DNA of 57,924 bases from UBA4408 sp002389785 (GTDB lineage Bacteria; Bacteroidota; Bacteroidia; UBA4408): positions 1 through 57,924 of the forward strand of contig DAORJK010000018.1 in assembly GCA_035438985.1 (NCBI GenBank), read 5' to 3'. This document shows positions 43,629-52,386 of this stretch, piece by piece; within the stretch, counting starts at the first letter, position 1, and every line of letters starts with the position of its first letter. Under the pieces are notes generated by a model, which saw only the letters and a program-made list of their open reading frames with translations, did no database searches and had not been told where the DNA came from. The position numbers were made by a program, and so were the translations under genes.

Positions 43629-44693
43629 TTACCCCCTTTCTCTTCGCTGATTTGTTATTTTTAGTGGGTTTGCGACTAAACCGGCCTGTTGCTTTCGTTG
43701 ATGAAAAAGATCGCAAGCGAGGTAAACTGCTTGCCGAAAGGATGATTCAGATGCCTTGTTTTTGCCGGCAATATCGTAGCCTGTACCATGGTCAGGAGAG
43801 GTGCGGATAATAGGAAGTCCGGCCGTAAAATTAACTCCGCTTTCAAAAGCCATTGCTTTAAATGGAATTAATCCTTGATCGTGATACATGGCCATTACCC
43901 CATCAAATTGATGGTACACTTGTGAACCAAAAAAACCATCGGCAGCATAAGGGCCTATCGCCATAATTCCTTCCGACTTTAGTTTTTCGATTGCAGGAAT
44001 GATGAGTTTAGTTTCTTCTTCACCTAACAATCCGTTATCACCTGCATGAGGGTTTAATCCCAGCACTGCAATTTTTGGTTTACGAATTCCAAAATCTTGA
44101 ATCAAGGAATTGTTTAGCAGTTTTACTTTAGTGTAAATTTTTTCGGTGCTTAATGCCGAGGCTACTTGATTTAAAGCGATGTGTCCGGTAACTGTTCCAA
44201 TTCGTAAATCGTCGCTTACCAACAACATTAAGTAGTCTTTCACATCAAATTTTTCTGCCAGGTATTCGGTATGTCCCGGAAATTTAAAGGTAGCGCTTTG
44301 TACATTGTTTTTATTAATAGGAGCGGTAACCAATACATCTATTTTACCACTTTTAAGGTCGGCAATTGCTAATTCTAATGATGCAATTGCTTTTTCACCT
44401 GCCAAGTTGGTGCTTGTTCCAAGCTCCATTTTTATTTCCTCATCCCAGCAATTAATCAGGTTCGCCATTTTAGGATTTGCGGCATCGGCGTCGCGGATAA
44501 TATTGAAACTAAAATCTGCAATGCCTAATGCCTTTCGGTGGAAAGATGCAATGCGTGAAGCACCATAAACAATGGGCGTACAAAGCTGCATCATCCGGTT
44601 ATCCATAAATGTTTTAATAATTACCTCCATTCCAATGCCATTGAAATCGCCCATTGAAATACCCACTTTTACATGATTATCTGATTCTAACAT
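43629..44693 (-). CDS. pdxA: 4-hydroxythreonine-4-phosphate dehydrogenase
   Basis: At 354 residues the PdxA features are clear: VGISMGDFNGIGMEVIIKTF, INKNNVQSATFKFPGHTEYL, metal-binding histidines in TVTGHIALNQ and GLNPHAGDNG, and MYHDQGLIPFKAMAFESGVN. The enzyme oxidises 4-phosphohydroxy-threonine in the DXP-dependent vitamin B6 route. pdxJ is not in the window. It follows the PNGase F-like gene by 13 bases on the same strand and may be co-transcribed with it. Confidence 0.96.
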   Translation of the reverse strand: MLESDNHVKVGISMGDFNGIGMEVIIKTFMDNRMMQLCTPIVYGASRIASFHRKALGIADFSFNIIRDADAANPKMANLINCWDEEIKMELGTSTNLAGEKAIASLELAIADLKSGKIDVLVTAPINKNNVQSATFKFPGHTEYLAEKFDVKDYLMLLVSDDLRIGTVTGHIALNQVASALSTEKIYTKVKLLNNSLIQDFGIRKPKIAVLGLNPHAGDNGLLGEEETKLIIPAIEKLKSEGIMAIGPYAADGFFGSQVYHQFDGVMAMYHDQGLIPFKAMAFESGVNFTAGLPIIRTSPDHGTGYDIAGKNKASESSFRQAVYLACDLFHQRKQQAGLVANPLKITNQRRERG

Positions 44694-44706
44694 TTCTTTT
44701 CTCGAA

Positions 44707-46647
44707 TTATTTTGTAATAATGATGCGCTTTGTAAATTGTTTTTGCGCTTGCTTTACGCGAATTAAATAAATCCCTTCTGGATAGTTTGATAAATCTATT
44801 TGTTTACCATCAGCTGTAAGTTCTATTTTTGAATCACTATAAATGCGATTGGATAAAGCATCAAAAATTTCTAGAGATTCAATTTGGTTTTTCTCCCCAT
44901 TAAAATAAACCGTAATTAATCCGTTACTTGGATTGGGCTTTACAACTAATTGAGTTGAATAATTATTTTCGACAATAGAATTAGGTGCATTGAGCGTAAA
45001 GTTTACTGTTTTGTAAGCACCAAAATCACCTGTATTTGCAAGGTAAGAAGTTCCCGTTAATCCCTGTATCAGGCGAAAAAAACCATTTCCATTGTAGCAA
45101 CACATCCCATCACCAAAACTATCATACATGGTAAATGAATAACATCCATTTGCCAAATAAAAAGTATCGCGGTAAATTAAGTTGTTTCCTGCATAAGGGC
45201 CATGCGAATAAAGTATGTTTCCAGCCACATCTTTTAAGTCATAGGAAGATTCATTTCCAGTATTATCGGTACGAACCAGAAGCCTTATAACGTTTGTAGC
45301 ATAGACGTTTGTTGAATTGAAATTAGCTTTCTGAAAATTATCCGTTGGAAACTCATCGGCTAGTCCATTCGGTAAACTTGCGGTGACTTCAATGCTATGT
45401 GCCCCGGTAGCTATCGTCAATGCAGGTAATGCCACGCTGGTGGTGTCTAGAAAAGCTAAATTGCCTGTCCAAGTATAGTTTGGTTGAGCTACACCATCCA
45501 CAGTTATTTGAAATTCAACCGAAGTTAGGGTCGAAGCACCATTGTTCTTTATGAGCACTATCGGGTTAGTGCCACTGCAAACCGGATTCGTTCTGCGATA
45601 GTCGAAAGCACTGTTGGGCTGTTTGATTGCTTGCAGTTCAACATTGTTGGTATAGGAAGGTGGATGATAATAAACCAGTTGGGTTTGTATCCAATATTCA
45701 GGTGCATAGCTGCAATTGGGGCCGCCGGTATTGGTATAGGGTACCATATCGTAATCGATGATAGCGTTCGTGCCAGCTGCTGCTATGGTGCTAATGTTGT
45801 AATCGTGCGGTCGCACCCATGCACCCGGACACCAATTGGCCCGATTGTAAAACCAGGTACTTATTGCTGTGCCCGACATGGGTTGAGGATACAGCGGATT
45901 CGCGCCACAATCGTCGCGCCAGAGATGTTGTTGTAAAGTAGTACCGTTTACCAGCAGGGTATGTGTTAGGTCTGAAAACTCTGCTACATTCGGATCGGGG
46001 TCGCAATTAAAACCGTGACCGGTAGTTACAACCCGCAATTTTGTTTGGTCTGCCAGTGAATCGATGGTAACTGTTTTGGGTTGCAAGTGATTGTCGATGG
46101 GGTCGCTGGCATTTCCATATTGAAAGGTACCTGTCCACAAATTTTCGATGCGGTAGGCTTCACGGATGGGATTTCCCTTTATCATGTAAAAATCAGCAGT
46201 AACAGACCATCCGTTCGCATAGCCACAAATAATGGTACTCATTTTTACTGAATCGTTCAACAAGCTGCGGTAATCGCTTACATCTACCCAAAGTGTAACC
46301 CCCATACCGTAAGGAGTAATCATTCGCATTATTTCGAAAGGCTCTTTTATTTCGGTTCCGGTGCTATCAAAAATACCGGTGTTTTTAAATGCTTTTAAAA
46401 TACCAATACGGTCGTATGGGTCGCAACCAATTCCAACCGGACAAGTTAATTTATAATTGAGCATTATTTTTTCATACCTATTGGTATCGGCAGGAAACAA
46501 AAATGTTTGAACTATGGTATTGCAATTTTGATGAACCGCATTGGAAAATGTGTGCACAACAAGTGTATCGCCGGGATTGGCCTTGGAGGCAAGAAAGCTC
46601 AACAAGCAAGCGCACAGTGCAAGTAAACCATTTTTACAAGAGACCAT
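44707..46647 (-). CDS. Secreted PNGase F-like protein with type A T9SS sorting domain
   Basis: The product has 646 residues. A signal peptide (LLALCACLLSFLASKANP) precedes two jelly-roll domains resembling the N- and C-domains of peptide-N-glycosidase F: YEKIMLNYKLTCPVGIGCDP with YDRIGIL (the equivalent of catalytic Asp60), then GHGFNCDPDPNVAEFSDLTH (equivalent of Glu206) and ANWCPGAWVRPHDY. The place of Glu118 is a hydrophobic stretch (MSTIICGYANGW), so activity is uncertain. A MAM/CARDB-like region (about 345-460) follows. The end is a classical type A sorting domain (VVKPNPSNGLITVYF to GIYLIRVKQAQKQFTKRIII). It is exported through T9SS, anchored or released. Confidence 0.87.
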   Translation of the reverse strand: MVSCKNGLLALCACLLSFLASKANPGDTLVVHTFSNAVHQNCNTIVQTFLFPADTNRYEKIMLNYKLTCPVGIGCDPYDRIGILKAFKNTGIFDSTGTEIKEPFEIMRMITPYGMGVTLWVDVSDYRSLLNDSVKMSTIICGYANGWSVTADFYMIKGNPIREAYRIENLWTGTFQYGNASDPIDNHLQPKTVTIDSLADQTKLRVVTTGHGFNCDPDPNVAEFSDLTHTLLVNGTTLQQHLWRDDCGANPLYPQPMSGTAISTWFYNRANWCPGAWVRPHDYNISTIAAAGTNAIIDYDMVPYTNTGGPNCSYAPEYWIQTQLVYYHPPSYTNNVELQAIKQPNSAFDYRRTNPVCSGTNPIVLIKNNGASTLTSVEFQITVDGVAQPNYTWTGNLAFLDTTSVALPALTIATGAHSIEVTASLPNGLADEFPTDNFQKANFNSTNVYATNVIRLLVRTDNTGNESSYDLKDVAGNILYSHGPYAGNNLIYRDTFYLANGCYSFTMYDSFGDGMCCYNGNGFFRLIQGLTGTSYLANTGDFGAYKTVNFTLNAPNSIVENNYSTQLVVKPNPSNGLITVYFNGEKNQIESLEIFDALSNRIYSDSKIELTADGKQIDLSNYPEGIYLIRVKQAQKQFTKRIIITK

Positions 46648-46700
46648 ATTATTTAAATTGAATTTATTTTTTTAGTATTTCGAACGGATGAAAAGACTTG

Positions 46701-46728
46701 CAAAGTTAACTAGATTAATAAATTTCAA
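46701..46728 (-). promoter_or_regulatory. Candidate promoter of the PNGase F-like gene
   Basis: On the minus strand TTG (46726-46728), 17 bases, then TAACTTTG (46701-46708) and C. It overlaps the 3' end of sppA and precedes the start by about 54 bases. Confidence 0.5.
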
Positions 46729-48487
46729 CTGCATATTCCATGCGCATTTGAACTGAATTATTTGCTTTTGCAAACGAACGCATTTGTTGTAAGTAGTTGT
46801 AGCTTTGGCCCAATTCCTTTTTAATCACTTTTGTTTCAACATCTCCTGAAATGTCGTTTACCAATTGTTCCAGTGCATCCTTTTGTTTGGGCAGATTGTA
46901 AATTCGGTACTCCTTTATTTTAGCCAATTTAGCTGCAGATGCAATTGCAGTTTCAAGTCCACCCAATTCATCAATTAGGCCTAAACGCAATGCATCAACT
47001 CCGCTCCAAACACGTCCTTGTCCCATACTATCAATTTCTGCTTTTGTTTTATGACGACCATCGGCTACTTTACCAATAAAATCATCGTAAATTTTTTCAA
47101 CTGATTTTTGCAAAAAAGCTTTTTCTTCGGCACTACTTGGTCGAAGGGCAGTGCCAGCGTCAGCATGACTGTTGGTTTTTACGGTATCGATGGTAATACC
47201 CAATTTATTGTTGAGCAGTTTTTGAGCATTCATCATTACACCAAATACACCAATAGATCCGGTAATGGTGGTTGGGCTAGCAATAATTTTATCGGCAGCA
47301 CAACTAATGTAATAACCGCCAGAGGCCGCTAAATCGCCCATGGAAACTACTAGTGGCTTTTGCTTTTTAGCGAGTATGGTTTCACGCCAAATAACATCGC
47401 TAGCCAATGCGCTTCCTCCGGGAGAGTTCACGCGTAAAACAATTGCTTTAACTTTGGAATCGTTGCGCGCTTCGCGAATAGCAGCAGCTATTTTCTCCGA
47501 CCCTATTGTTTTTTCATCGCCTTCTCCACTTTCAATATCGCCTTGAGCAAAAATTACAGCAATTTTATCCATGCTTAATCTTTCGTGAGCTGAATCTGCT
47601 ACTTTGTGATACTTTGATAATGAAACCAAGGACACTTTATCATCCGGTTTTTGTTTCAATCGTTTAGTTAATTCAAGTTGTACTTCATCATCATACATTA
47701 GCTTGTCGATTAATTTCGCCGTAACTGCATCTTCAGCACTATTAACAGTCATGTTATTCGCAAGTGCATTGAGCTGATCAATTTCTATTTTTCGTTGTTT
47801 CATAATTCCTTGCAGTAAGTGGTTCCAAATTGAACCAATGAATGCTTTGGTTTGTATGCGATTAGCGTCGCTCATTTTATCTAAAATAAAAGGTTCAATT
47901 GCACTTTTAAATTTTCCGTGACGAATTATTTCAGGCTCCACTTCAAGTTTTTCGAGCATTCCTTTGAAAAAAAGCAGTTGAGCACTTAGGCCTTTCCAGT
48001 CCATATCACCAGCGGGATTGAGATAGATGGCATCAGCCGCTGTTGCAAGGTAATATGCCTTTTGAGTGTAGTGTTCGCTGTAACTGATTATAAACTTATT
48101 GGAACTTTTAAAATCAAGAAGTGCGTTTCTAATTTCCTCAACTGTAGCAATACCAGCAGGTATAGTGGACAATTGTAAATAAATACCTTTTATATTGTTA
48201 TCGTTTTTCGCCTTTTGAATATCCTTCAAAATCTCATTTAAGCCATGTTGATGATTCGATTTAAGTGAGGAGAAATTAAAATTATCGAAAGGATTTTTCG
48301 ATGCTCGGTCCATTATTTCATCATCGAGTTTAAGCACCAGTACTGAGTTTTCCGAGATTTTAAACACTTCATCTTCATTTGATTTAAGCATCGTGCTAAT
48401 TGCTGCAATTAGAATTGCCGTAACTATAAAAAAACAAATTAAAAAGCCTAGCATGGAGGCAAACATGAACTTAAAAAACTGTCGCAT
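46715..48487 (-). CDS. sppA: Signal peptide peptidase SppA (67K type)
   Basis: At 590 residues with start at ATG 48485-48487 (MRQFFKFMFASMLGF); a TTG nine codons earlier is less likely. One N-terminal membrane anchor (ASMLGFLICFFIVTAILIAA) is followed by two tandem ClpP-like domains. The N-terminal one supplies the Lys (ATAADAIYLNPAGDMDWKGL). The C-terminal one holds the NSPGGSALASDVIWRE oxyanion loop and the nucleophile Ser in TTITGSIGVFG. It degrades cleaved signal peptides in the membrane. Separate transcription from the downstream PNGase F-like gene is suggested by the promoter inside its 3' end. Confidence 0.94.
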   Translation of the reverse strand: MRQFFKFMFASMLGFLICFFIVTAILIAAISTMLKSNEDEVFKISENSVLVLKLDDEIMDRASKNPFDNFNFSSLKSNHQHGLNEILKDIQKAKNDNNIKGIYLQLSTIPAGIATVEEIRNALLDFKSSNKFIISYSEHYTQKAYYLATAADAIYLNPAGDMDWKGLSAQLLFFKGMLEKLEVEPEIIRHGKFKSAIEPFILDKMSDANRIQTKAFIGSIWNHLLQGIMKQRKIEIDQLNALANNMTVNSAEDAVTAKLIDKLMYDDEVQLELTKRLKQKPDDKVSLVSLSKYHKVADSAHERLSMDKIAVIFAQGDIESGEGDEKTIGSEKIAAAIREARNDSKVKAIVLRVNSPGGSALASDVIWRETILAKKQKPLVVSMGDLAASGGYYISCAADKIIASPTTITGSIGVFGVMMNAQKLLNNKLGITIDTVKTNSHADAGTALRPSSAEEKAFLQKSVEKIYDDFIGKVADGRHKTKAEIDSMGQGRVWSGVDALRLGLIDELGGLETAIASAAKLAKIKEYRIYNLPKQKDALEQLVNDISGDVETKVIKKELGQSYNYLQQMRSFAKANNSVQMRMEYAVEIY

Positions 48488-48689
48488 TGAAAAATAGTTA
48501 AGGGTTAATTTCAATAATAGGAAACAACCGCGATTTGTTTTTGTTGTAAACCCGACTAAATATTAGGATTAGTTAAAGACTTACTTAACAAATTTAGGCG
48601 CTGCAAAATAGGCATTACTATTAGTTTATACAAATAGCTAGGCGATTCAAAAGCAAAAATAAGATCTTAAATTTTTGTTGTAAGGAGTG

Positions 48690-48911
48690 GGAAACAGAAG
48701 GAGGTAATACAGAATGAGAAACAGAATGAGAATGAGGTTATACAGAATGAGAAACAGAATGAGGTTATACAGAATGAGAAACAGAATAAGAAACAGAATG
48801 AGAATGAGAAACAGAATGAGAATGAGGTAATTCAGAATGAGAAACAGAATGAGAATGAGGTAAAACAGAAAGAGATTGATTGCTCTACGCTCTCATTCTC
48901 TTTCTCATTCT
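48690..48911. repeat. AGAATGAGA simple-sequence array with inverted end
   Basis: CAGAATGAG occurs nine times exactly, plus two one-base variants, in a purine strand mixed with GAATGAGGT spacers (48690-48877). At 48889-48911 the inverse (CTCTCATTCTCTTTCTCATTC) appears. In the direction of tRNA-Ala transcription the RNA could fold the inverse segment onto any of several CTCATTCTGTTTCTCATTCT copies, one mismatch in about 21. It occupies most of the 48488-48917 gap; 48488-48689 shows nothing else. Confidence 0.75.
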
Positions 48912-48917
48912 GATTTG

Positions 48918-49171
48918 TGGAGAATACCGGATTCGAACCGGTCACCTTCCCGATAGATCGGGACGCTCTTGCTTTTTTTGTGGAGAATACCGGATTCGAA
49001 CCGGTCACCTTCCCGATAGATCGGGACGCTCTTGCTTTTTTTTGTGGAGAATACCGGATTCGAACCGGTCACCTTCCCGATGAATCGGGACGCTCTTGCT
49101 TTTTTTGTGGAGAATACCGGATTCGAACCGGTCACCTTCCCGATAGATCGGGACGCTCTTGCTTTTTTTTG
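48918..49171 (-). repeat. Four tandem tRNA-3'-end-derived units beyond tRNA-Ala
   Basis: Units at 48918-48980, 48981-49044, 49045-49107 and 49108-49171 (63/64/63/64 bases). Each contains 29 bases identical to the 3' end of the adjacent tRNA-Ala: GGTGACCGGTTCGAATCCGG and then TATTCTCCA. Before these, in tRNA order, comes a palindrome TCCCGATCTATCGGGA in place of the anticodon arm, then GCAAGAGCG and an A-run. The third unit varies in the two central bases. The 5' acceptor strand and most of the D arm are missing, so these are not functional tRNAs. Open frames across them give only repeats of NTGFEPVTFP and are spurious. Confidence 0.9.
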
Positions 49172-49245
49172 TGGAGAATACCGGATTCGAACCGGTCACC
49201 TCTTGCCTGCCAGGCAAGCGCTCTAGCCAAATGAGCTAATTCCCC
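49172..49245 (-). tRNA. tRNA-Ala(GGC)
   Basis: A complete 74-base cloverleaf: acceptor GGGGAAT with ATTCTCC (one G-U) and discriminator A; D arm GCTC/GAGC; anticodon arm CTTGC-CTGGCAG-GCAAG with GGC anticodon; T arm ACCGG-TTCGAAT-CCGGT; no encoded CCA. It is transcribed leftwards into the tandem 3'-end-derived units. Confidence 0.93.
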
Positions 49246-49309
49246 CTATTAAGTGGACTGCGAAAATAGAAAATCTTTTTATTCGGACTAATTAATTGCA
49301 GTAATTTTT

Positions 49310-49317
49310 TATTTTTG
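49310..49317 (+). promoter_or_regulatory. Candidate -7 element for the PKD-domain surface protein
   Basis: TATTTTTG matches TAnnTTTG 43 bases before the ATG at 49361; no well-spaced -33 element. Confidence 0.4.
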
Positions 49318-49360
49318 GGAAAGCCTTATAAAGCTTTATATTTACTCATCAAATCAATTT

Positions 49361-52264
49361 ATGCAAGCTTGCGTTTTACGCCTTTTATTATTTTTACTAC
49401 TAGTTGTTGTTCAGCAAAAAAGCTATGCCACGCATATAGTTGGAGGAGTTTTAAATTACCGCTATTTGGGTAATAGCAATTATGAAATTCATCTTACCGT
49501 ATTTAGAGACTGCAGCCCTAGTGTAACCACACCTTTTGATAATCCGGCAAGAGTTGGAATATTTGACGGAGCCAATAATTTTATCAACGATATTTTAATT
49601 CCAATATCTCCCATTGATACCTTATCTCCTTCAATCAATAGTCCTTGCCTGACTCCGCCCTCCATTTGTTATGAACGCGCTCAGTATTTTGATACCATTA
49701 ATTTACCACCAACTAATTTAGGGTATCAATTGGCCTATCAGCGTTGTTGCCGCAATGGAACTATACAAAACATAGTAACACCTTTGCAAATTGGTGCAAC
49801 TTATTATGCAAGTTTACCAAGCAATACAATTGCTTTTTCAAATTCAAATCCAACCTTCACGAATTTACCTCCGCTTTTTTTGTGTTTAAATTATCCATAT
49901 ACATTTGATCATTCGGCAACGGATATAGATGGAGATTCATTGGTGTATAGTTTATATACTCCACTTGAAGGAGGTTCGCAAGGATCCCCTTCTCCCAATC
50001 CTACCAATCCCCCACCCTATTTTCCACTGTCGTTTCAACCCCCTTATAATCTTTCAAACGTAATGGGAGGAGTGCCTTTGGCTATCAACCCACAAACCGG
50101 TTCGCTAACGGTAACGCCAAACACACAAGGGCAATTTGTTGTAGGTGTTCAAGTAGCTGAATACCGCAATGGTTTTTATTTAGGAGCTACCAAAAGAGAT
50201 GTACAATTTAACGTAGTGCCATGCCCCAATTTAATTGTCTCTGAAATTGTTATTCCAGTCCCCAGTTTGCAAGCAATTGTAGCTTGTGGAAGCAATACAG
50301 TGCAATTTAACAACAATAGTTTTGGAGCAGTAAGCTATAAGTGGAATTTTGGTGATCCTACGACAACAAGCGATACCTCTTCCTTGTTTCAACCCAGCTA
50401 TACTTATCCAGGTCCCGGTACCTATCAATCCTATTTAGTAGCTTTTAGTTCGAATCCAAATTGTAACGATACCAGCTTTGCTACGGTAAAAGTTTACCCT
50501 CCTTTTACTGCTGATTTTGCAAGCAATTTTAATCCTTGTACACGAACTGTTAGCCTAACTGATTTAACAACCTTTCCGGGTCACCCTATTACAAGCCGTT
50601 CCTGGAATTTTGGAGATGGTAGTACTTCAACATTGCAGAACCCAACCCATACTTATGCCAACCCGGGAACTTATACCATCACCATGCAATCGGCCTCTAA
50701 TTTGGGTTGTTCAGGTAACAAAAGCATAACGATTACTGTACCATCAGTAAATACACTTAGCGTTGCCGGTTCAACTTCCATTTGTTTAGGCGATAGTACA
50801 CAAATTTCGGTAAGTGGCGGTTTCGATTATTCTTGGTTTCCGACAGGTAGCCTAAGCAATCCTTCTATTGCTAACCCAATTGCATTTCCTAGCAGTACTA
50901 CTACTTATTCTGTTTTAGGAAAAGTACTTACCAGTACGGGTGATACTTGTAGTGCCAACCAATCGGTTACTGTTACGGTGAATGCTTTAGCGCAGGCAGC
51001 AGCATCTGTTAATCCAATCAGTTGTGGCAAAAAAACGATTCCCTTCACCAATACATCAGTCAATGCACTAAGTTATGCCTGGAATTTTGGAGACCCCGGC
51101 TCTTCTGGCAATACATCCTTACAAACTAATCCTGTACATGTGTATTCCGATACCGGTATTTTTCAGATTCGCTTAATTGCTTATACGCAAGCCGGACAGC
51201 AAGGCTGTACCGATACGACTTATACCAGCTTACATATTTATCCCCCGGTAATTGCCGGTTTTGATTATGAAGTAGAAAGCTGCAGCAATACTGTTAGTTT
51301 TTATGACAGCACCGCTGATGCTTTTTCGCATCCTTCAAATTGGGTTTGGGATTTTGGTGATGGGCAATTTTCATTTCTTCAAAATCCGGTACATGTGTAT
51401 TCAAGTTTTGGGAATTTTAATGCGAGTTTAATTGCGAGCACTTGGGTGGGATGTAAAGATACGCTGATTGTTCCCATTAATTTAACTGCTTTGGCAGCTG
51501 CAGTTGGCCCAAATGATACCAGTTTATGTGACGGTAATCCGGTAGAAATTTCGGCCTCCGGAGGTATTGCTTATTTATGGACACCGGCAATTGGATTAAG
51601 TAGTGACACTGTTGCCAACCCAACGGTTACAATTAATCAAACTACGACCTATACAGTTGCAATTACAGCGATTGCTGCCGATGGAGATACTTGTATTATA
51701 TCAAAAAATGTAACAGTATTTGTCCCTTCCGGTCAATTACCCGCCTTAACAGCAACGGTTGATAAGGATACCATTTATGCAGGTGAAAGCACCACACTGC
51801 ATGCTATCCCCGATTTATCAAACTTATTCTACAATTGGACTCCGACATCCTGGTTAAATAGCGTAACAATAGCAAATCCTGTTGCCACACCACTTGAAAC
51901 AATTACTTACCAAGTTGTATTATCCGATTCATTTGAATGTGTGCGCAATGCCGATGTTAAAATTGTAGTGATTCAATTGAGTTGTGGTGAGAGTGAAGTG
52001 TTTATTCCCAATTCATTTACGCCAAATAACGATGGCGAAAACGATATTTTATTTGTACGCGGAAATCAAATTAAAGAATTGTATTTTATTGTTTACAATC
52101 GCTGGGGTGAAAAAGTATTTGAAACTAATAATCCTAAAAGCGGTTGGGATGGAATTTACAAAGGAGTTATTTCGGAACCGGGAGTATTTGCTTACTATGC
52201 GCGTATTATCTGTTTAAATAATGATGAATTAATTAAGCAGGGAAATGTTACTTTATTGCGTTAA
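49361..52264 (+). CDS. Secreted PKD-domain protein with type B (gliding-motility-type) T9SS sorting domain
   Basis: At 967 residues, the signal peptide (VLRLLLFLLLVVVQQKSYA) is followed by the THIVGGVLNYRYLGNSNYEI domain common at the start of such proteins. At least four PKD domains follow, with YKWNFGDPTTT, RSWNFGDGSTSTLQNPTHTY, YAWNFGDPGSSGNTS and WVWDFGDGQFSFLQNPVHVY. Ig-like segments with SICLGDSTQISVSGGFDYSW lie between them. The C-terminus (VFIPNSFTPNNDGENDILFV, then YNRWGEKVFET and GWDGIYKG) is the type B sorting domain. It is probably an attached filament or adhesin. Divergent from tRNA-Ala. Confidence 0.93.
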   Translation: MQACVLRLLLFLLLVVVQQKSYATHIVGGVLNYRYLGNSNYEIHLTVFRDCSPSVTTPFDNPARVGIFDGANNFINDILIPISPIDTLSPSINSPCLTPPSICYERAQYFDTINLPPTNLGYQLAYQRCCRNGTIQNIVTPLQIGATYYASLPSNTIAFSNSNPTFTNLPPLFLCLNYPYTFDHSATDIDGDSLVYSLYTPLEGGSQGSPSPNPTNPPPYFPLSFQPPYNLSNVMGGVPLAINPQTGSLTVTPNTQGQFVVGVQVAEYRNGFYLGATKRDVQFNVVPCPNLIVSEIVIPVPSLQAIVACGSNTVQFNNNSFGAVSYKWNFGDPTTTSDTSSLFQPSYTYPGPGTYQSYLVAFSSNPNCNDTSFATVKVYPPFTADFASNFNPCTRTVSLTDLTTFPGHPITSRSWNFGDGSTSTLQNPTHTYANPGTYTITMQSASNLGCSGNKSITITVPSVNTLSVAGSTSICLGDSTQISVSGGFDYSWFPTGSLSNPSIANPIAFPSSTTTYSVLGKVLTSTGDTCSANQSVTVTVNALAQAAASVNPISCGKKTIPFTNTSVNALSYAWNFGDPGSSGNTSLQTNPVHVYSDTGIFQIRLIAYTQAGQQGCTDTTYTSLHIYPPVIAGFDYEVESCSNTVSFYDSTADAFSHPSNWVWDFGDGQFSFLQNPVHVYSSFGNFNASLIASTWVGCKDTLIVPINLTALAAAVGPNDTSLCDGNPVEISASGGIAYLWTPAIGLSSDTVANPTVTINQTTTYTVAITAIAADGDTCIISKNVTVFVPSGQLPALTATVDKDTIYAGESTTLHAIPDLSNLFYNWTPTSWLNSVTIANPVATPLETITYQVVLSDSFECVRNADVKIVVIQLSCGESEVFIPNSFTPNNDGENDILFVRGNQIKELYFIVYNRWGEKVFETNNPKSGWDGIYKGVISEPGVFAYYARIICLNNDELIKQGNVTLLR

Positions 52265-52386
52265 AATCTGCTGCTCAATATTGTAAATAATTCTATGTTA
52301 ATTTATTTAAAGTCGAAATAGAGATTTATCAGTGAAATTGATTAGTGAGTTATGTTTAATTAGATGAATTGATGAAATTTTAAGAG

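Noticed and set aside
48690..49171. Possible CRISPR array, given regular 63-64 base periodicity and short repeats
   Set aside because: The units are nearly identical throughout, with no unique spacers, and contain tRNA sequence; no cas genes are nearby.
48918..49171. Four additional tRNA genes
   Set aside because: Each unit lacks the 5' acceptor strand and a normal D arm, and the anticodon arm is a 7-bp palindrome without a 7-base loop.
48880..49234. Overlapping open frames on both strands encoding repeats such as NTGFEPVTFPIDRDALAFF and GDRFESGILHKKSKSVP
   Set aside because: They are translations of the tRNA-derived repeats; peptides of this type are a known annotation artefact over tRNA genes.
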